Positions 25,824-33,173 of a stretch of DNA of 64,000 nt are shown here, one piece after another. Below the pieces are notes generated by a model. It ran no database searches and was not told the DNA's origin. It worked only from the letters and a program-made list of their open reading frames with translations. Every line of letters starts with the position of its first letter. Position 1 is the stretch's first letter. Source of the stretch: Flavobacteriales bacterium. GTDB taxonomy: Bacteria > Bacteroidota > Bacteroidia > Flavobacteriales_F > PHOS-HE28. The stretch covers positions 434,001 to 498,000 of the forward strand of contig JADJQW010000004.1 of assembly GCA_016712535.1 (NCBI GenBank), written 5' to 3'. Both the position numbers and the translations under genes were made by a program.

Positions 25824-26483
25824 ATGAAGGGCATGGCCACCGCTCGCATCGCGATCATCGGTGCTGGCGCGCTCGGGAGTGAGCTGCTTCACCGTCTGCG
25901 TGGTCTGCCCATTGAAGCCATCTCCGTATTCGATGGAGATCGCGTTGAAGCCGGCAACCTCGTCAGGCAACGGTTCTATGCCCTGCAGGATGTCGGTTTG
26001 CTCAAGGCAGATGCGTTACGGGCGAGGCTCGGATCCATCCTGTCTCGTGCAAAGGTTGAATCAGAACCACGGTTCATCGATGCCGGGAATGCCACGGATT
26101 CGTTGAGAGGACACGATTTGATCGCGGACTGCACGGATGACCTCCACGCAAGGGATCTTCTTGATCGGGCATGTTCAGCGTTGGGGATCCCATTGGTCAG
26201 CGGCGCGCTGCACCGCGATCAAGGCCAGATGCTGTTGCTGCACGCTCGCGGTGAAAGAAGCGAGCTATCGCGTGCCGATGTCTTCGATGGGCGCATCGGT
26301 CCGGCTCAGGATGGCTGCGATATGCAACAGGTGCCGATGGACGCGGTCGAAGCCGTTGCTGAGCGCATGAGCGGGACCATCACATCGCTGCTTCGGGGGG
26401 AACGAATGGTCAATGGGTCGCTCGACCTGTATGATGGCGGTGAAAGGCGTTGGATCACTTTCAAGCCCGAGTTGACATGCTGA
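25824..26483 (+). CDS. ThiF/MoeB-type adenylyltransferase
   Basis: A 219-residue E1-like enzyme, by context the MoeB that adenylates the C-terminal Gly of MoaD. Key E1 residues are visible: the nucleotide loop GAGALGSE (about 12-19), DGDRVEAGNLVRQ, a Lys in LLKADAL, and DCTDDLHARD. The two CxxC zinc pairs of E. coli MoeB are missing, and the protein begins directly at the nucleotide-binding strand, so the N-terminal helix that supplies an Arg in trans is absent. It is thus a reduced version of the family, which could alternatively serve ThiS-like partners. It overlaps moeA by seven bases. Confidence 0.85.
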   Translation: MKGMATARIAIIGAGALGSELLHRLRGLPIEAISVFDGDRVEAGNLVRQRFYALQDVGLLKADALRARLGSILSRAKVESEPRFIDAGNATDSLRGHDLIADCTDDLHARDLLDRACSALGIPLVSGALHRDQGQMLLLHARGERSELSRADVFDGRIGPAQDGCDMQQVPMDAVEAVAERMSGTITSLLRGERMVNGSLDLYDGGERRWITFKPELTC

Positions 26484-27652
26484 CCGTGGAGGAGGCTCAG
26501 CGGATCTGCATGGCGAATGCGCCTGCGATGCCTGCAGAGTTCCGGAGGCTGGAGCATGCCATTGGCGCTTGCCTCGCCCAAGATGCTTTCGCAGCGGACG
26601 ATTACCCGCGCATGGATGTGAGCGCTGTTGATGGTTACGCTGTGTCGGACCCAAGTGGACCATGGACACGCATTGGGAGCATTGCCGCTGGACAGGTGCT
26701 TGGCCGATCGCTCGGAGCGGGTGAGTGCGCGCGGATCTTCACGGGTGCAGCGGTGCCCGAAGGCACGCATGGCATTGTGATGCAGGAGCGCGTTGGAACG
26801 GGCGGTGGAGCCCAATCCATCCGTGCGCTCACAGAGGTGCTCCCTGGCACCAACATCCGCAGGCGCGGCGAGTCGTTCCGCTCAGGTGAGCTGCTCGTGG
26901 CCAAGGGCGAACGCATGAACGCCGCTGCAGTGGGTCTGCTGGCCTGCGGGGGGCTCGACGAAGTGATGGTGGTCACGGAGCCGATCGTATCGATCGTGCG
27001 CACCGGCAGTGAGTTCATTGAGCCGGGCGAGGACCATGCTGGCTTGATCCACTCCAGCAATGAGCGCATGCTGGTGGCAGCCATCAGGTCGGCCTGGTTC
27101 CATACGGAGGAGCCGCCCTTCACCGCGAGCGACGACCCGGCGGAGATCCGCGCCGTACTGGAAGCAGCGCTGGCGGATAGTGATGCGGTGATCACCACAG
27201 GCGGCGTCTCCGTCGGTGATCACGATTCCATCCGTCAGGTCTTGGACAGCATGGGAGCCAGCATCCACTTCCATGGCGTAAGGCAGAAGCCAGGCAAGCC
27301 CATGCTCTTCGCTACGATCAAGGGCAAGCCGGTGTTCGCGCTGCCCGGCAATCCGCGCGCTGTGCTGGTCTGCTGGCACGCGTATGTGCTCCCCTTCCTG
27401 CGCAGCATGCAAGGTGCCCTGTACCCCTTTGCAGGCAGGGAGCAGCTGCCGCTTGAACGGCCGATCGAATTGAAGGGCGACCGCGCCGAGTTCCGTGCTG
27501 CGCGCATATGCAATGGGTTGGTGGAGCTCCTGCCCGAGGAGGGCTCGCACATGCTCACCACGCTGGTGCATGCTGATGCGCTCGCGTATTTCCCGGAGTC
27601 CGTGCAAGGGATGGCTCAAGGCGAGCGCGTGCAATTGATCCCATTGCGATGA
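26477..27652 (+). CDS. moeA: molybdopterin molybdenumtransferase MoeA
   Basis: A 391-residue MoeA, which inserts molybdate into adenylylated molybdopterin. The N-terminal dimerisation region has the PRMDVSAVDGYAV motif; the MogA-like catalytic domain has SIVRTGSEFIEPG, SSNERMLVAAI, VITTGGVSVGDHD and KPGKPMLFATI, and the final beta-barrel domain ends the protein. It starts at the ATG inside the end of the ThiF-like gene. The mobA gene follows with an ATGA overlap, so the molybdenum genes form one operon. Confidence 0.95.
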   Translation: MLTVEEAQRICMANAPAMPAEFRRLEHAIGACLAQDAFAADDYPRMDVSAVDGYAVSDPSGPWTRIGSIAAGQVLGRSLGAGECARIFTGAAVPEGTHGIVMQERVGTGGGAQSIRALTEVLPGTNIRRRGESFRSGELLVAKGERMNAAAVGLLACGGLDEVMVVTEPIVSIVRTGSEFIEPGEDHAGLIHSSNERMLVAAIRSAWFHTEEPPFTASDDPAEIRAVLEAALADSDAVITTGGVSVGDHDSIRQVLDSMGASIHFHGVRQKPGKPMLFATIKGKPVFALPGNPRAVLVCWHAYVLPFLRSMQGALYPFAGREQLPLERPIELKGDRAEFRAARICNGLVELLPEEGSHMLTTLVHADALAYFPESVQGMAQGERVQLIPLR

Positions 27653-28221
27653 GCACGAGCAAGGTGGGCTGGACCGGCGTGGTGCTCGCTGGCGGACGAA
27701 GCTCCCGCATGGGGCGCGACAAGGCGCTCATCGAAGTGGAATCGCGCACGCTGCTGGATCGTGCCTTGGACAAGCTTGATGCGCAGTGCGCGGAGCTGCT
27801 CGTCATCGGTGAGCCGGAGAAGCTTGGTGCCGTTGGACCTTTCGTGATCGCTGATGAGTGGCCCGGCAAGGGTCCGCTCGGAGGCATCGCCACAGCCATG
27901 CGCTATGCCAGCAACGATAGGCTCCTGGTGGTCGCTTGCGATATGCCTGGACTGATTGACCGCCTTTTCGTCCAGCTGAAAGCGCAGCTGGGCCATTCCA
28001 CGGATGCAGTGGTGCCCCGGCATGGCGGCTTGATCGAGCCGTTGGCCGCGGCCTATCACCGGAGCGCGCAGCCTGTCTTCCGCCGATGCGTTGAGCTTGA
28101 TGCATTGAAGATGAGCGATGCGCTGAGCCAGGTGCGCACGACCCACATTGAAGTGATCCCAGGCCATGACGGCTGGCCTGTGGATCTGTTCCGGAACATC
28201 AACACGCCGAACGACCTTTGA
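27649..28221 (+). CDS. mobA: molybdenum cofactor guanylyltransferase
   Basis: A 190-residue MobA that transfers GMP from GTP to the molybdenum cofactor, making the dinucleotide form used by DMSO-reductase-family enzymes. The GTP-binding motif LAGGRSSRMGRDKAL is at about 13-27, and the Mg-binding VACDMPGL follows. The presence of mobA together with fdhD suggests that a bis-MGD enzyme such as a formate dehydrogenase is encoded elsewhere in the genome. Translationally coupled to moeA by ATGA. Confidence 0.94.
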   Translation: MSTSKVGWTGVVLAGGRSSRMGRDKALIEVESRTLLDRALDKLDAQCAELLVIGEPEKLGAVGPFVIADEWPGKGPLGGIATAMRYASNDRLLVVACDMPGLIDRLFVQLKAQLGHSTDAVVPRHGGLIEPLAAAYHRSAQPVFRRCVELDALKMSDALSQVRTTHIEVIPGHDGWPVDLFRNINTPNDL

Positions 28222-28255
28222 TGCGCCGTCGCAAAGGCCAAGGCGCAGAAGGAAC

Positions 28256-28480
28256 ATGGAAGTGCTGCTCTTCGGATTGATTGCAGAGAAGGCGGGTGCT
28301 GGAAGGCTCGAGCTGGAGGCCTCCACCTTGAGCGAACTGCGTGCCCGCTTGGCTGAGCGCATCCCAGAACTCTCAGCGCTCAGCCATGCCATCGCTGTGG
28401 ACCGCGTGATCGTGAAGGAGGACCGGGCACTGACCGGCAACGAGGAGATTGCCGTGCTGCCCCCATTCGCCGGAGGATGA
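28256..28480 (+). CDS. moaD: molybdopterin synthase small subunit
   Basis: A 74-residue ubiquitin-like sulfur carrier. The C-terminus ends PPFAGG, the Gly-Gly that is adenylated by MoeB and thiocarboxylated before sulfur transfer in molybdopterin synthase. The beta-grasp pattern (MEVLLFGLIAEKAG, AVDRVIVKED, ALTGNEEIAVLPP) fits. The frame is open further upstream into mobA, but the first strand begins right at the ATG. The stop overlaps the moaE start (ATGA). Confidence 0.94.
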   Translation: MEVLLFGLIAEKAGAGRLELEASTLSELRARLAERIPELSALSHAIAVDRVIVKEDRALTGNEEIAVLPPFAGG

Positions 28481-28932
28481 GCAGAGCGAAAGCGCATAAG
28501 GTGAAGGACATCTTCGTGGAGGGGCCGATAGGCCCAGCCTTCATTGCCACGAGCATCGCCAAGCACGCCACCCGGATGGACATCGGCGCGCACGAGATCT
28601 TCCTGGGGCAGGTTCGCGCGGATACGATTGATGGCTGCATGACGAAGGCGATCGAATACACCGCCTACCGCGAGATGGCGCTGGAACGAATGACCATGAT
28701 CCGCGAAGATGCCTTTGTCCGCTGGCCGACCATGACCTGCTTGCATGTGCACCATAGCCTTGGCGTCATCAGTGCTGGTGAACTTTGCTTCATGGTCTTC
28801 GCCAGTGCGCCGCATCGCCAGCCAGCGCGAGAGGCGGTAGCTTGGGTGGTTGACCGCATCAAGAGAGAACTGCCGATCTTCGGCAAGGAGATGATTGCCG
28901 ATGGCGGCCATGCTTGGAAGGAGAACCGATGA
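28477..28932 (+). CDS. moaE: molybdopterin synthase large subunit
   Basis: A 151-residue catalytic subunit of molybdopterin synthase, which puts two sulfurs into precursor Z using MoaD thiocarboxylate. Typical segments are GAHEIFLGQVRAD, YTAYREMALERM, HHSLGVISAGE and APHRQPAREAVAWVVDRIK. The active-site region reads IKRELPIFGKE: a Lys matches E. coli Lys119, but the position of Lys126 holds Gly, with the next residue Lys. Whether this changes catalysis is unknown. Coupled to moaD and moaCB by ATGA overlaps. Confidence 0.93.
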   Translation: MSRAKAHKVKDIFVEGPIGPAFIATSIAKHATRMDIGAHEIFLGQVRADTIDGCMTKAIEYTAYREMALERMTMIREDAFVRWPTMTCLHVHHSLGVISAGELCFMVFASAPHRQPAREAVAWVVDRIKRELPIFGKEMIADGGHAWKENR

Positions 28933-29846
28933 TCGACATCACCCATAAGCCCACCACGCTGCGCGAGGCCACCGCCATGGCCCTTGTTACCGTGAGTGAT
29001 GCTGCGACCATCACCGCGCTGAAGGAGAAGCGCGTGCCCAAGGGTGATGTGCTCGAGAGCGCACGCGTGGCTGCCTTGTTCGGGGTGAAGAAGACCCACG
29101 AGCTGATCCCCGACTGCCATCCGCTGCCAATCGAGCACGCCGAATGCACGTTTGAAGTGGGGGAGATGGAGATCATCGTCACCATGCGCGTGCGCACGGT
29201 TTATCGCACGGGCGTGGAAGTGGAAGCCATGCACGGCGCCAGCGTGGCAGCGCTCACGATCTACGACATGCTCAAGCCCATCGATAAGGGCGTGGTGATC
29301 GGTGGCATTCGGCTTCTCGAGAAGAAGGGCGGAAAGAGCGATTGGAAGGACCGCTTCGATGCACCCGTGAAGGCAGCCGTGCTGGTGATCAGTGACGGGG
29401 TTGCGAGCGGCAAGAAGGAGGATAAAGCCGGCGCTGCGATCGTTGACCGTCTGAGCTCGCTTGGAGTAGAGCTCGGCGCGAAAGCGATCGTCGCGGATGA
29501 ACCGGAGGCCATCGCCGCGCAAGTGAAGGATTGGACTGCGCTGGGCATCGACCTCATCCTCACCACCGGCGGCACGGGCCTCTCACCGCGCGACCGCACG
29601 CCCGAGGCCATCGCCCCCATCCTCGACCGCGAGGTGCCCGGCATCATGGAGGCCGCCCGCAGCTATGGCCAGGAACGCATGCCTTGGGCCATGATGAGCC
29701 GGGGTGTCGCCGGCATGATCGGCCGCACGCTGGTGATCACCCTGCCCGGTTCGACACGCGGTGCGCAAGAGACCATGGATGCGCTTTTCCCATTCGTGCT
29801 GCACGTGGTGAAGGTGCAGGAGCACGCATTCAGGCATGGGATGTAG
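28929..29846 (+). CDS. moaCB: fused MoaC-MoaB (cyclic pyranopterin synthase / molybdopterin adenylyltransferase)
   Basis: A 305-residue fusion of two molybdenum-cofactor proteins. Residues 1-150 are MoaC (GDVLESARVAALFGVKKT, IPDCHPLPIEHAE, TGVEVEAMHGASVAALTIYDM), which with MoaA forms cyclic pyranopterin. Residues about 155-305 are MoaB/MogA (VLVISDGVASGKKEDKAG, LTTGGTGLSPRDRTPEA, ITLPGSTRGAQETMDAL), which adenylates molybdopterin. The fusion is known from Bacteroidota. The ATG overlaps the moaE stop. Its last 64 bases recur, degraded, at 30378-30443. Confidence 0.95.
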   Translation: MIDITHKPTTLREATAMALVTVSDAATITALKEKRVPKGDVLESARVAALFGVKKTHELIPDCHPLPIEHAECTFEVGEMEIIVTMRVRTVYRTGVEVEAMHGASVAALTIYDMLKPIDKGVVIGGIRLLEKKGGKSDWKDRFDAPVKAAVLVISDGVASGKKEDKAGAAIVDRLSSLGVELGAKAIVADEPEAIAAQVKDWTALGIDLILTTGGTGLSPRDRTPEAIAPILDREVPGIMEAARSYGQERMPWAMMSRGVAGMIGRTLVITLPGSTRGAQETMDALFPFVLHVVKVQEHAFRHGM

Positions 29847-29858
29847 AGGTGCCTATTC

Positions 29859-30308
29859 ATGGTCATCCGTTGGAGCATACCAATTGAGGCGGTAAGACCA
29901 GGCCAGGATGCGCTTTGCGAACTCGCACGCCAATTGATGCCTTTGTTCAGCATGGAGGAGGATGAGTATCGTGTGCGCGACAAGGTGATCGATGGTGTGC
30001 CCGATGCGTTGATATTCGATCGGCGGGTGACTGCATTTAGGGTTGCTGTCTATGACGTCAGGGCCATTCCGCATGCTGAGCGGAAGGAATTGACTCTCAT
30101 CTTCAGACTCTACAAGGGTGTCGCAATCGCCATCCTCATTTGGTTCATCAGTGGTTTCCTCCTCGGGCCGATTTGGAGATGGGAGAGCTTGATACTGCCA
30201 GCTTTGGGTCTCGGAATGTTCAATGGCCTGGCAGCCCTGACTATCCTGAAGGCGAAGCTCGAAGCGATCGCCATCATTCAACGGTGGGGCAGGAACCAGA
30301 TCGGATAA
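29859..30308 (+). CDS. hypothetical membrane protein
   Basis: A 149-residue protein with no domain I recognise. It has a soluble N-terminal part (about 1-85) and two membrane helices (about 88-107 and 113-132) separated by a short WRWES loop. It is somewhat richer in A and T than its neighbours and lies between moaCB and a decayed copy of the moaCB 3' end, so it may be an insertion into an ancestral gene arrangement. No clear promoter is visible, and it may be read from the moa operon. Confidence 0.6.
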   Translation: MVIRWSIPIEAVRPGQDALCELARQLMPLFSMEEDEYRVRDKVIDGVPDALIFDRRVTAFRVAVYDVRAIPHAERKELTLIFRLYKGVAIAILIWFISGFLLGPIWRWESLILPALGLGMFNGLAALTILKAKLEAIAIIQRWGRNQIG

Positions 30309-30377
30309 GCCATCGCGCCTCAAGGCCTAGTGTTGGCGAACGGATACGCGTCCCAGTGTGCGGTAGGCATAAGGCCT

Positions 30378-30443
30378 GCTTTTCCATTCCTTCTGCTGCA
30401 CGCGGTGAAGGTGGAGGAGCACGCGTTCAGGCATGGGCAGTGA
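30378..30443 (+). pseudogene. remnant copy of the moaCB 3' end
   Basis: These 66 bases align with 29783-29846, the last codons of moaCB. The copy still reads PFL-like, HAVKVEEHAFRHGQ then stop, against HVVKVQEHAFRHGM in the intact gene, but has one base lost and three gained at its start, so no frame is kept. Most differences are silent or conservative, which suggests descent from a functional homolog, not a fresh duplication. Whether it is a duplication scar or a leftover second moaB is open. Confidence 0.6.
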
Positions 30444-30455
30444 ATCGCATCCCGG

Positions 30456-30463
30456 TACTTTCG
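30456..30463 (+). promoter_or_regulatory. -7 promoter box of the nucleoid-associated protein gene
   Basis: TACTTTCG ends four bases before the ATG at 30468, predicting a leaderless transcript. Confidence 0.6.
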
Positions 30464-30467
30464 CCGC

Positions 30468-31487
30468 ATGATCAATGGTAAGGAGGCCATGGTGGAGGAG
30501 TTCGTGCTCCATCGAATCGGCACGGATGGCGCACCGAGCATCCTCAGTGATTACAGCGCGGTGCTGCAAGGGCCCGAGGAGCAGGAGTTCCTGCGCAGGC
30601 TCTTCCTGAAGCCCTTCGCGAATGTGCTGCTGACCAACGAATTCGCGGAGAAGGAGGGAGAGGCCAACGTGCTTGAGGGCATCTGCATGAAGGCAGGCCA
30701 AGGCAAGGACCTCGTGGGCATCTCACGCGCCATCGCGAAGCATCTCATCGAGGTGGCCAACGCGCACGAGGCTCGGAGCGGCGATCTGTTCGTGGCACGC
30801 TTCATCGGCGTGGAGCTGAGCGGCGGTGTCCACGATGCGCTCGGCATCCTCAAGTTCGACGAGAAGGAGGTCTTCATCGAGAGCAAGGCCGAGGGCGAAG
30901 CATTGGCCATGCAGCTGAAGCGGGGGCTCGGCGGCCGTAAGCCGGATCAGGCGCTGCTGGTGGTCTTCACGCCTGAAGCCCCAACGCTGTTCGTGATCGA
31001 CGACGACCCGCGCCAGCCCTACTGGCAGCAGGCCTTCATCGGCCTCCGCGCGAAGCGCGACCCTGTGAACAGCACGCGCAATGTGCTGGAGATGACGCGC
31101 ACCTTCATCACCGAGCAGCTGCCGCAGGATTACGAGATCCCCAAGACCGATCAGATCGACCTGCTGAACCGCTCGGTGCAGTACTTCAAGGAGCACACTG
31201 AATACGATCGCGGGAACTTCGTGCGCGAGGTGTTCAAGAGCGATGAGGTCGCATCCTCCTTCGAGCGCTTCGGCAACCGCTTCCAAGAGGAGCGTGCAGT
31301 GGACCTCGATGAGCGCTTCGCCATCAGCGCTGATGCCGTGAAGAAGCAGGCCCGCGTGTTCAAGAGCGTGCTCAAGCTCGACAAGGACTTCCATATCTAC
31401 ATCCACGGCGACCGCAACAAGATCGAGCGCGGCGTGGACGAGAGCGGGAGGAAATACTACAAGATCTATTATGAGCAGGAGCTTTAG
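30468..31487 (+). CDS. ndpA: nucleoid-associated protein NdpA/YejK family
   Basis: A 339-residue protein of the 37-kDa nucleoid-associated family (E. coli YejK), a DNA-associated protein of poorly defined role. Family-wide features are the start near FVLHRIG, the middle segment SRAIAKHLIEVANAHEARSGDL with DLFVARF, and the C-terminal QARVFKSVLKLDKDFHIYIHG followed by a basic tail with GRKYYKIYYEQEL. The gene has its own promoter, is not obviously part of the molybdenum pathway, and separates moaCB from the convergent moaA. Confidence 0.85.
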   Translation: MINGKEAMVEEFVLHRIGTDGAPSILSDYSAVLQGPEEQEFLRRLFLKPFANVLLTNEFAEKEGEANVLEGICMKAGQGKDLVGISRAIAKHLIEVANAHEARSGDLFVARFIGVELSGGVHDALGILKFDEKEVFIESKAEGEALAMQLKRGLGGRKPDQALLVVFTPEAPTLFVIDDDPRQPYWQQAFIGLRAKRDPVNSTRNVLEMTRTFITEQLPQDYEIPKTDQIDLLNRSVQYFKEHTEYDRGNFVREVFKSDEVASSFERFGNRFQEERAVDLDERFAISADAVKKQARVFKSVLKLDKDFHIYIHGDRNKIERGVDESGRKYYKIYYEQEL

Positions 31488-31540
31488 TCGCTCTGACGAC
31501 CTTCACGTGCTGCGTGCATTGTTGGGTCACTGGGGCGGAA

Positions 31541-32536
31541 TCACCCCCCAATACTGACCATCGGCCTCTCACTCAAATCGTGCAGCACCTCTTCCTGCTT
31601 CTCCGGTTCGAATTGCGGCAAGCCGCCAAGCATCGCATGCTTCGCAAGGACGTTCGCCTCGATCAGCGGCGCGATGTCCTCGCCGCGCCGCAGCGCTGAG
31701 AGCAGGTCAGTCTCCTCGCGCGCGAAGAGGCAGTTGCGCATCCTTCCTTCCGCTGTAAGTCGCAGGCGGTCGCATGATCCGCAGAAGGGCTCAGTCACGG
31801 TGCTGATCACGGCAAAGGTGCCGGGCCAATCGGCCACGCGATAGCCCTTTGCGGTGCTGTGCGGGTCATCGGTGAGCTTCGCGAAGCTGTGCACGCTGCC
31901 GATGTGGCCGAGCATCTCGGCATAGGTGTACACGCGCTCGCGGCCCCAGCGATTGCCGGCGAAGGGCATGAACTCGATGAAGCGCACATGCACATCGTGA
32001 TCGCGCGTGAGTTCCACGAAGCGGAGGACCTCGTCGTCGTTCACGCCCCGCATCACGACCATGTTCACCTTCACGCGCAGGCCGTGCTGCAGGGCAAGGC
32101 GGATATTGCTCCACACGGTATCGAAGCCATCGCGCCGCGTGATCCTCCTGAAGCGCTCGGCATCGAATGTGTCCAGGCTGATGTTGATGCGTTGAAGGCC
32201 GGCGGCGATCAGTCCGTCGAGGTGCCTGTGAAGCGTGAGCGCGTTGGTGGTGAGGCCGAGCTTGACGGGCAATGCAGCCAGGTCGCGCACAATGTCCGCC
32301 GCATCGGCACGCACCAGTGGCTCCCCTCCGGTGAGGCGGATCTTGGTGATGCCGTAGCGCTCCACGAATAGCCGCGCGATGGCGCCGATCTCCTCGCCGG
32401 TCATCAGCTCCTCGCGCTTCAGGAAGTGCTGGTCCTCCGGCATGCAGTAGGTGCAGCGCAGGTCGCATTTGTCCACGATGCTGATGCGCAGGCTGCGGTG
32501 TGCTCGGCTGTGGCGGTCGGTGAGCGCTTGTGACAC
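31541..32536 (-). CDS. moaA: GTP 3',8-cyclase (radical SAM) MoaA
   Basis: A 331-residue radical SAM enzyme that converts GTP to the cyclic intermediate for precursor Z with MoaC. The N-terminal cluster motif is CDLRCTYC, with IRLTGGEPLVR following; the C-terminal cluster is CGSC plus Cys in MRNCLF; and the protein ends in the Gly-Gly that the family needs. It starts at GTG four bases after a -7 box shared with the divergent tag gene. It is separated from the rest of the moa cluster and on the opposite strand. Confidence 0.95.
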   Translation of the reverse strand: MSQALTDRHSRAHRSLRISIVDKCDLRCTYCMPEDQHFLKREELMTGEEIGAIARLFVERYGITKIRLTGGEPLVRADAADIVRDLAALPVKLGLTTNALTLHRHLDGLIAAGLQRINISLDTFDAERFRRITRRDGFDTVWSNIRLALQHGLRVKVNMVVMRGVNDDEVLRFVELTRDHDVHVRFIEFMPFAGNRWGRERVYTYAEMLGHIGSVHSFAKLTDDPHSTAKGYRVADWPGTFAVISTVTEPFCGSCDRLRLTAEGRMRNCLFAREETDLLSALRRGEDIAPLIEANVLAKHAMLGGLPQFEPEKQEEVLHDLSERPMVSIGG

Positions 32537-32540
32537 GCGG

Positions 32541-32554
32541 GCAAGTTACCTTGA
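32541..32554. promoter_or_regulatory. shared palindromic promoter of moaA and tag
   Basis: CAAGTTACCTTG at 32542-32553 is a palindrome (10 of 12 positions) centred on TA. Read on the minus strand it gives TAACTTGC four bases before the moaA GTG; on the plus strand TACCTTGA, 27 bases before tag. One element therefore appears to supply -7 boxes in both directions. Confidence 0.5.
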
Positions 32555-32581
32555 GCGCATCACCATGACAGCAATCCCGCC

Positions 32582-33157
32582 ATGCCGATGAAGGAACTGG
32601 CACGATGCCCCTGGCCCGGCACCGATGACCGGATGATCGAATACCACGACACCATTTGGGGCACGCCCGAGCACGATGATGTGAGGCTGTACGCGAAGCT
32701 GGTGCTCGATGGCGCGCAAGCAGGCCTCAGCTGGAAGACCATCCTTTACCGGAGCGATGGTTACCGCCGCGCCTTCGACGATTGGAACGTGGAGAGGATC
32801 GCGCGTTACGGGAAGAAGGACATCGATCGATTGCTGGCCGATGAGGGCATCATCCGCAACCGCGCCAAGGTTCAGAGCGCGATCAGGAACGCCCAGGCCT
32901 GGCTGGCGATCATGGAGGGCGGCAAGGGCAGCTTCGACGACTTCATATGGAAGCATGTGGGGCACAGGACCATCGTGAACCGCTGGAAGGAAGTGAAGCA
33001 GCTGCCGGTGAGCACGCCAGTATCCGACGCGCTCAGCAAGGACCTGAAGGAGACGGGCTTCAGCTTCGTGGGCACCACCATCGTGTACGCGTACATGCAG
33101 GCCATCGGCATGGTCGATGACCATCTGGTGGGCTGCTTCCGGAAGGCGAAGCGCTAG
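32582..33157 (+). CDS. tag: DNA-3-methyladenine glycosylase I
   Basis: A 191-residue Tag glycosylase that removes 3-methyladenine from alkylated DNA. The N-terminal CPWPG and EYHDTIWGTPEHDD motifs include the zinc-binding Cys and the conserved His/Glu pocket; LVLDGAQAGLSWKTIL and GTTIVYAYMQAIGMVDDH are hallmark helix-hairpin-helix segments, and a C-terminal Cys in GCFR fits the zinc site. It is divergent from moaA; an ATG two codons later (32588) is an alternative start. Confidence 0.94.
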   Translation: MPMKELARCPWPGTDDRMIEYHDTIWGTPEHDDVRLYAKLVLDGAQAGLSWKTILYRSDGYRRAFDDWNVERIARYGKKDIDRLLADEGIIRNRAKVQSAIRNAQAWLAIMEGGKGSFDDFIWKHVGHRTIVNRWKEVKQLPVSTPVSDALSKDLKETGFSFVGTTIVYAYMQAIGMVDDHLVGCFRKAKR

Positions 33158-33162
33158 GGCGA

Positions 33163-33170
33163 TACCTTGC
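33163..33170 (+). promoter_or_regulatory. -7 promoter box of fdhD
   Basis: TACCTTGC ends three bases before the GTG start of fdhD. Confidence 0.5.
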
Positions 33171-33173
33171 GGC

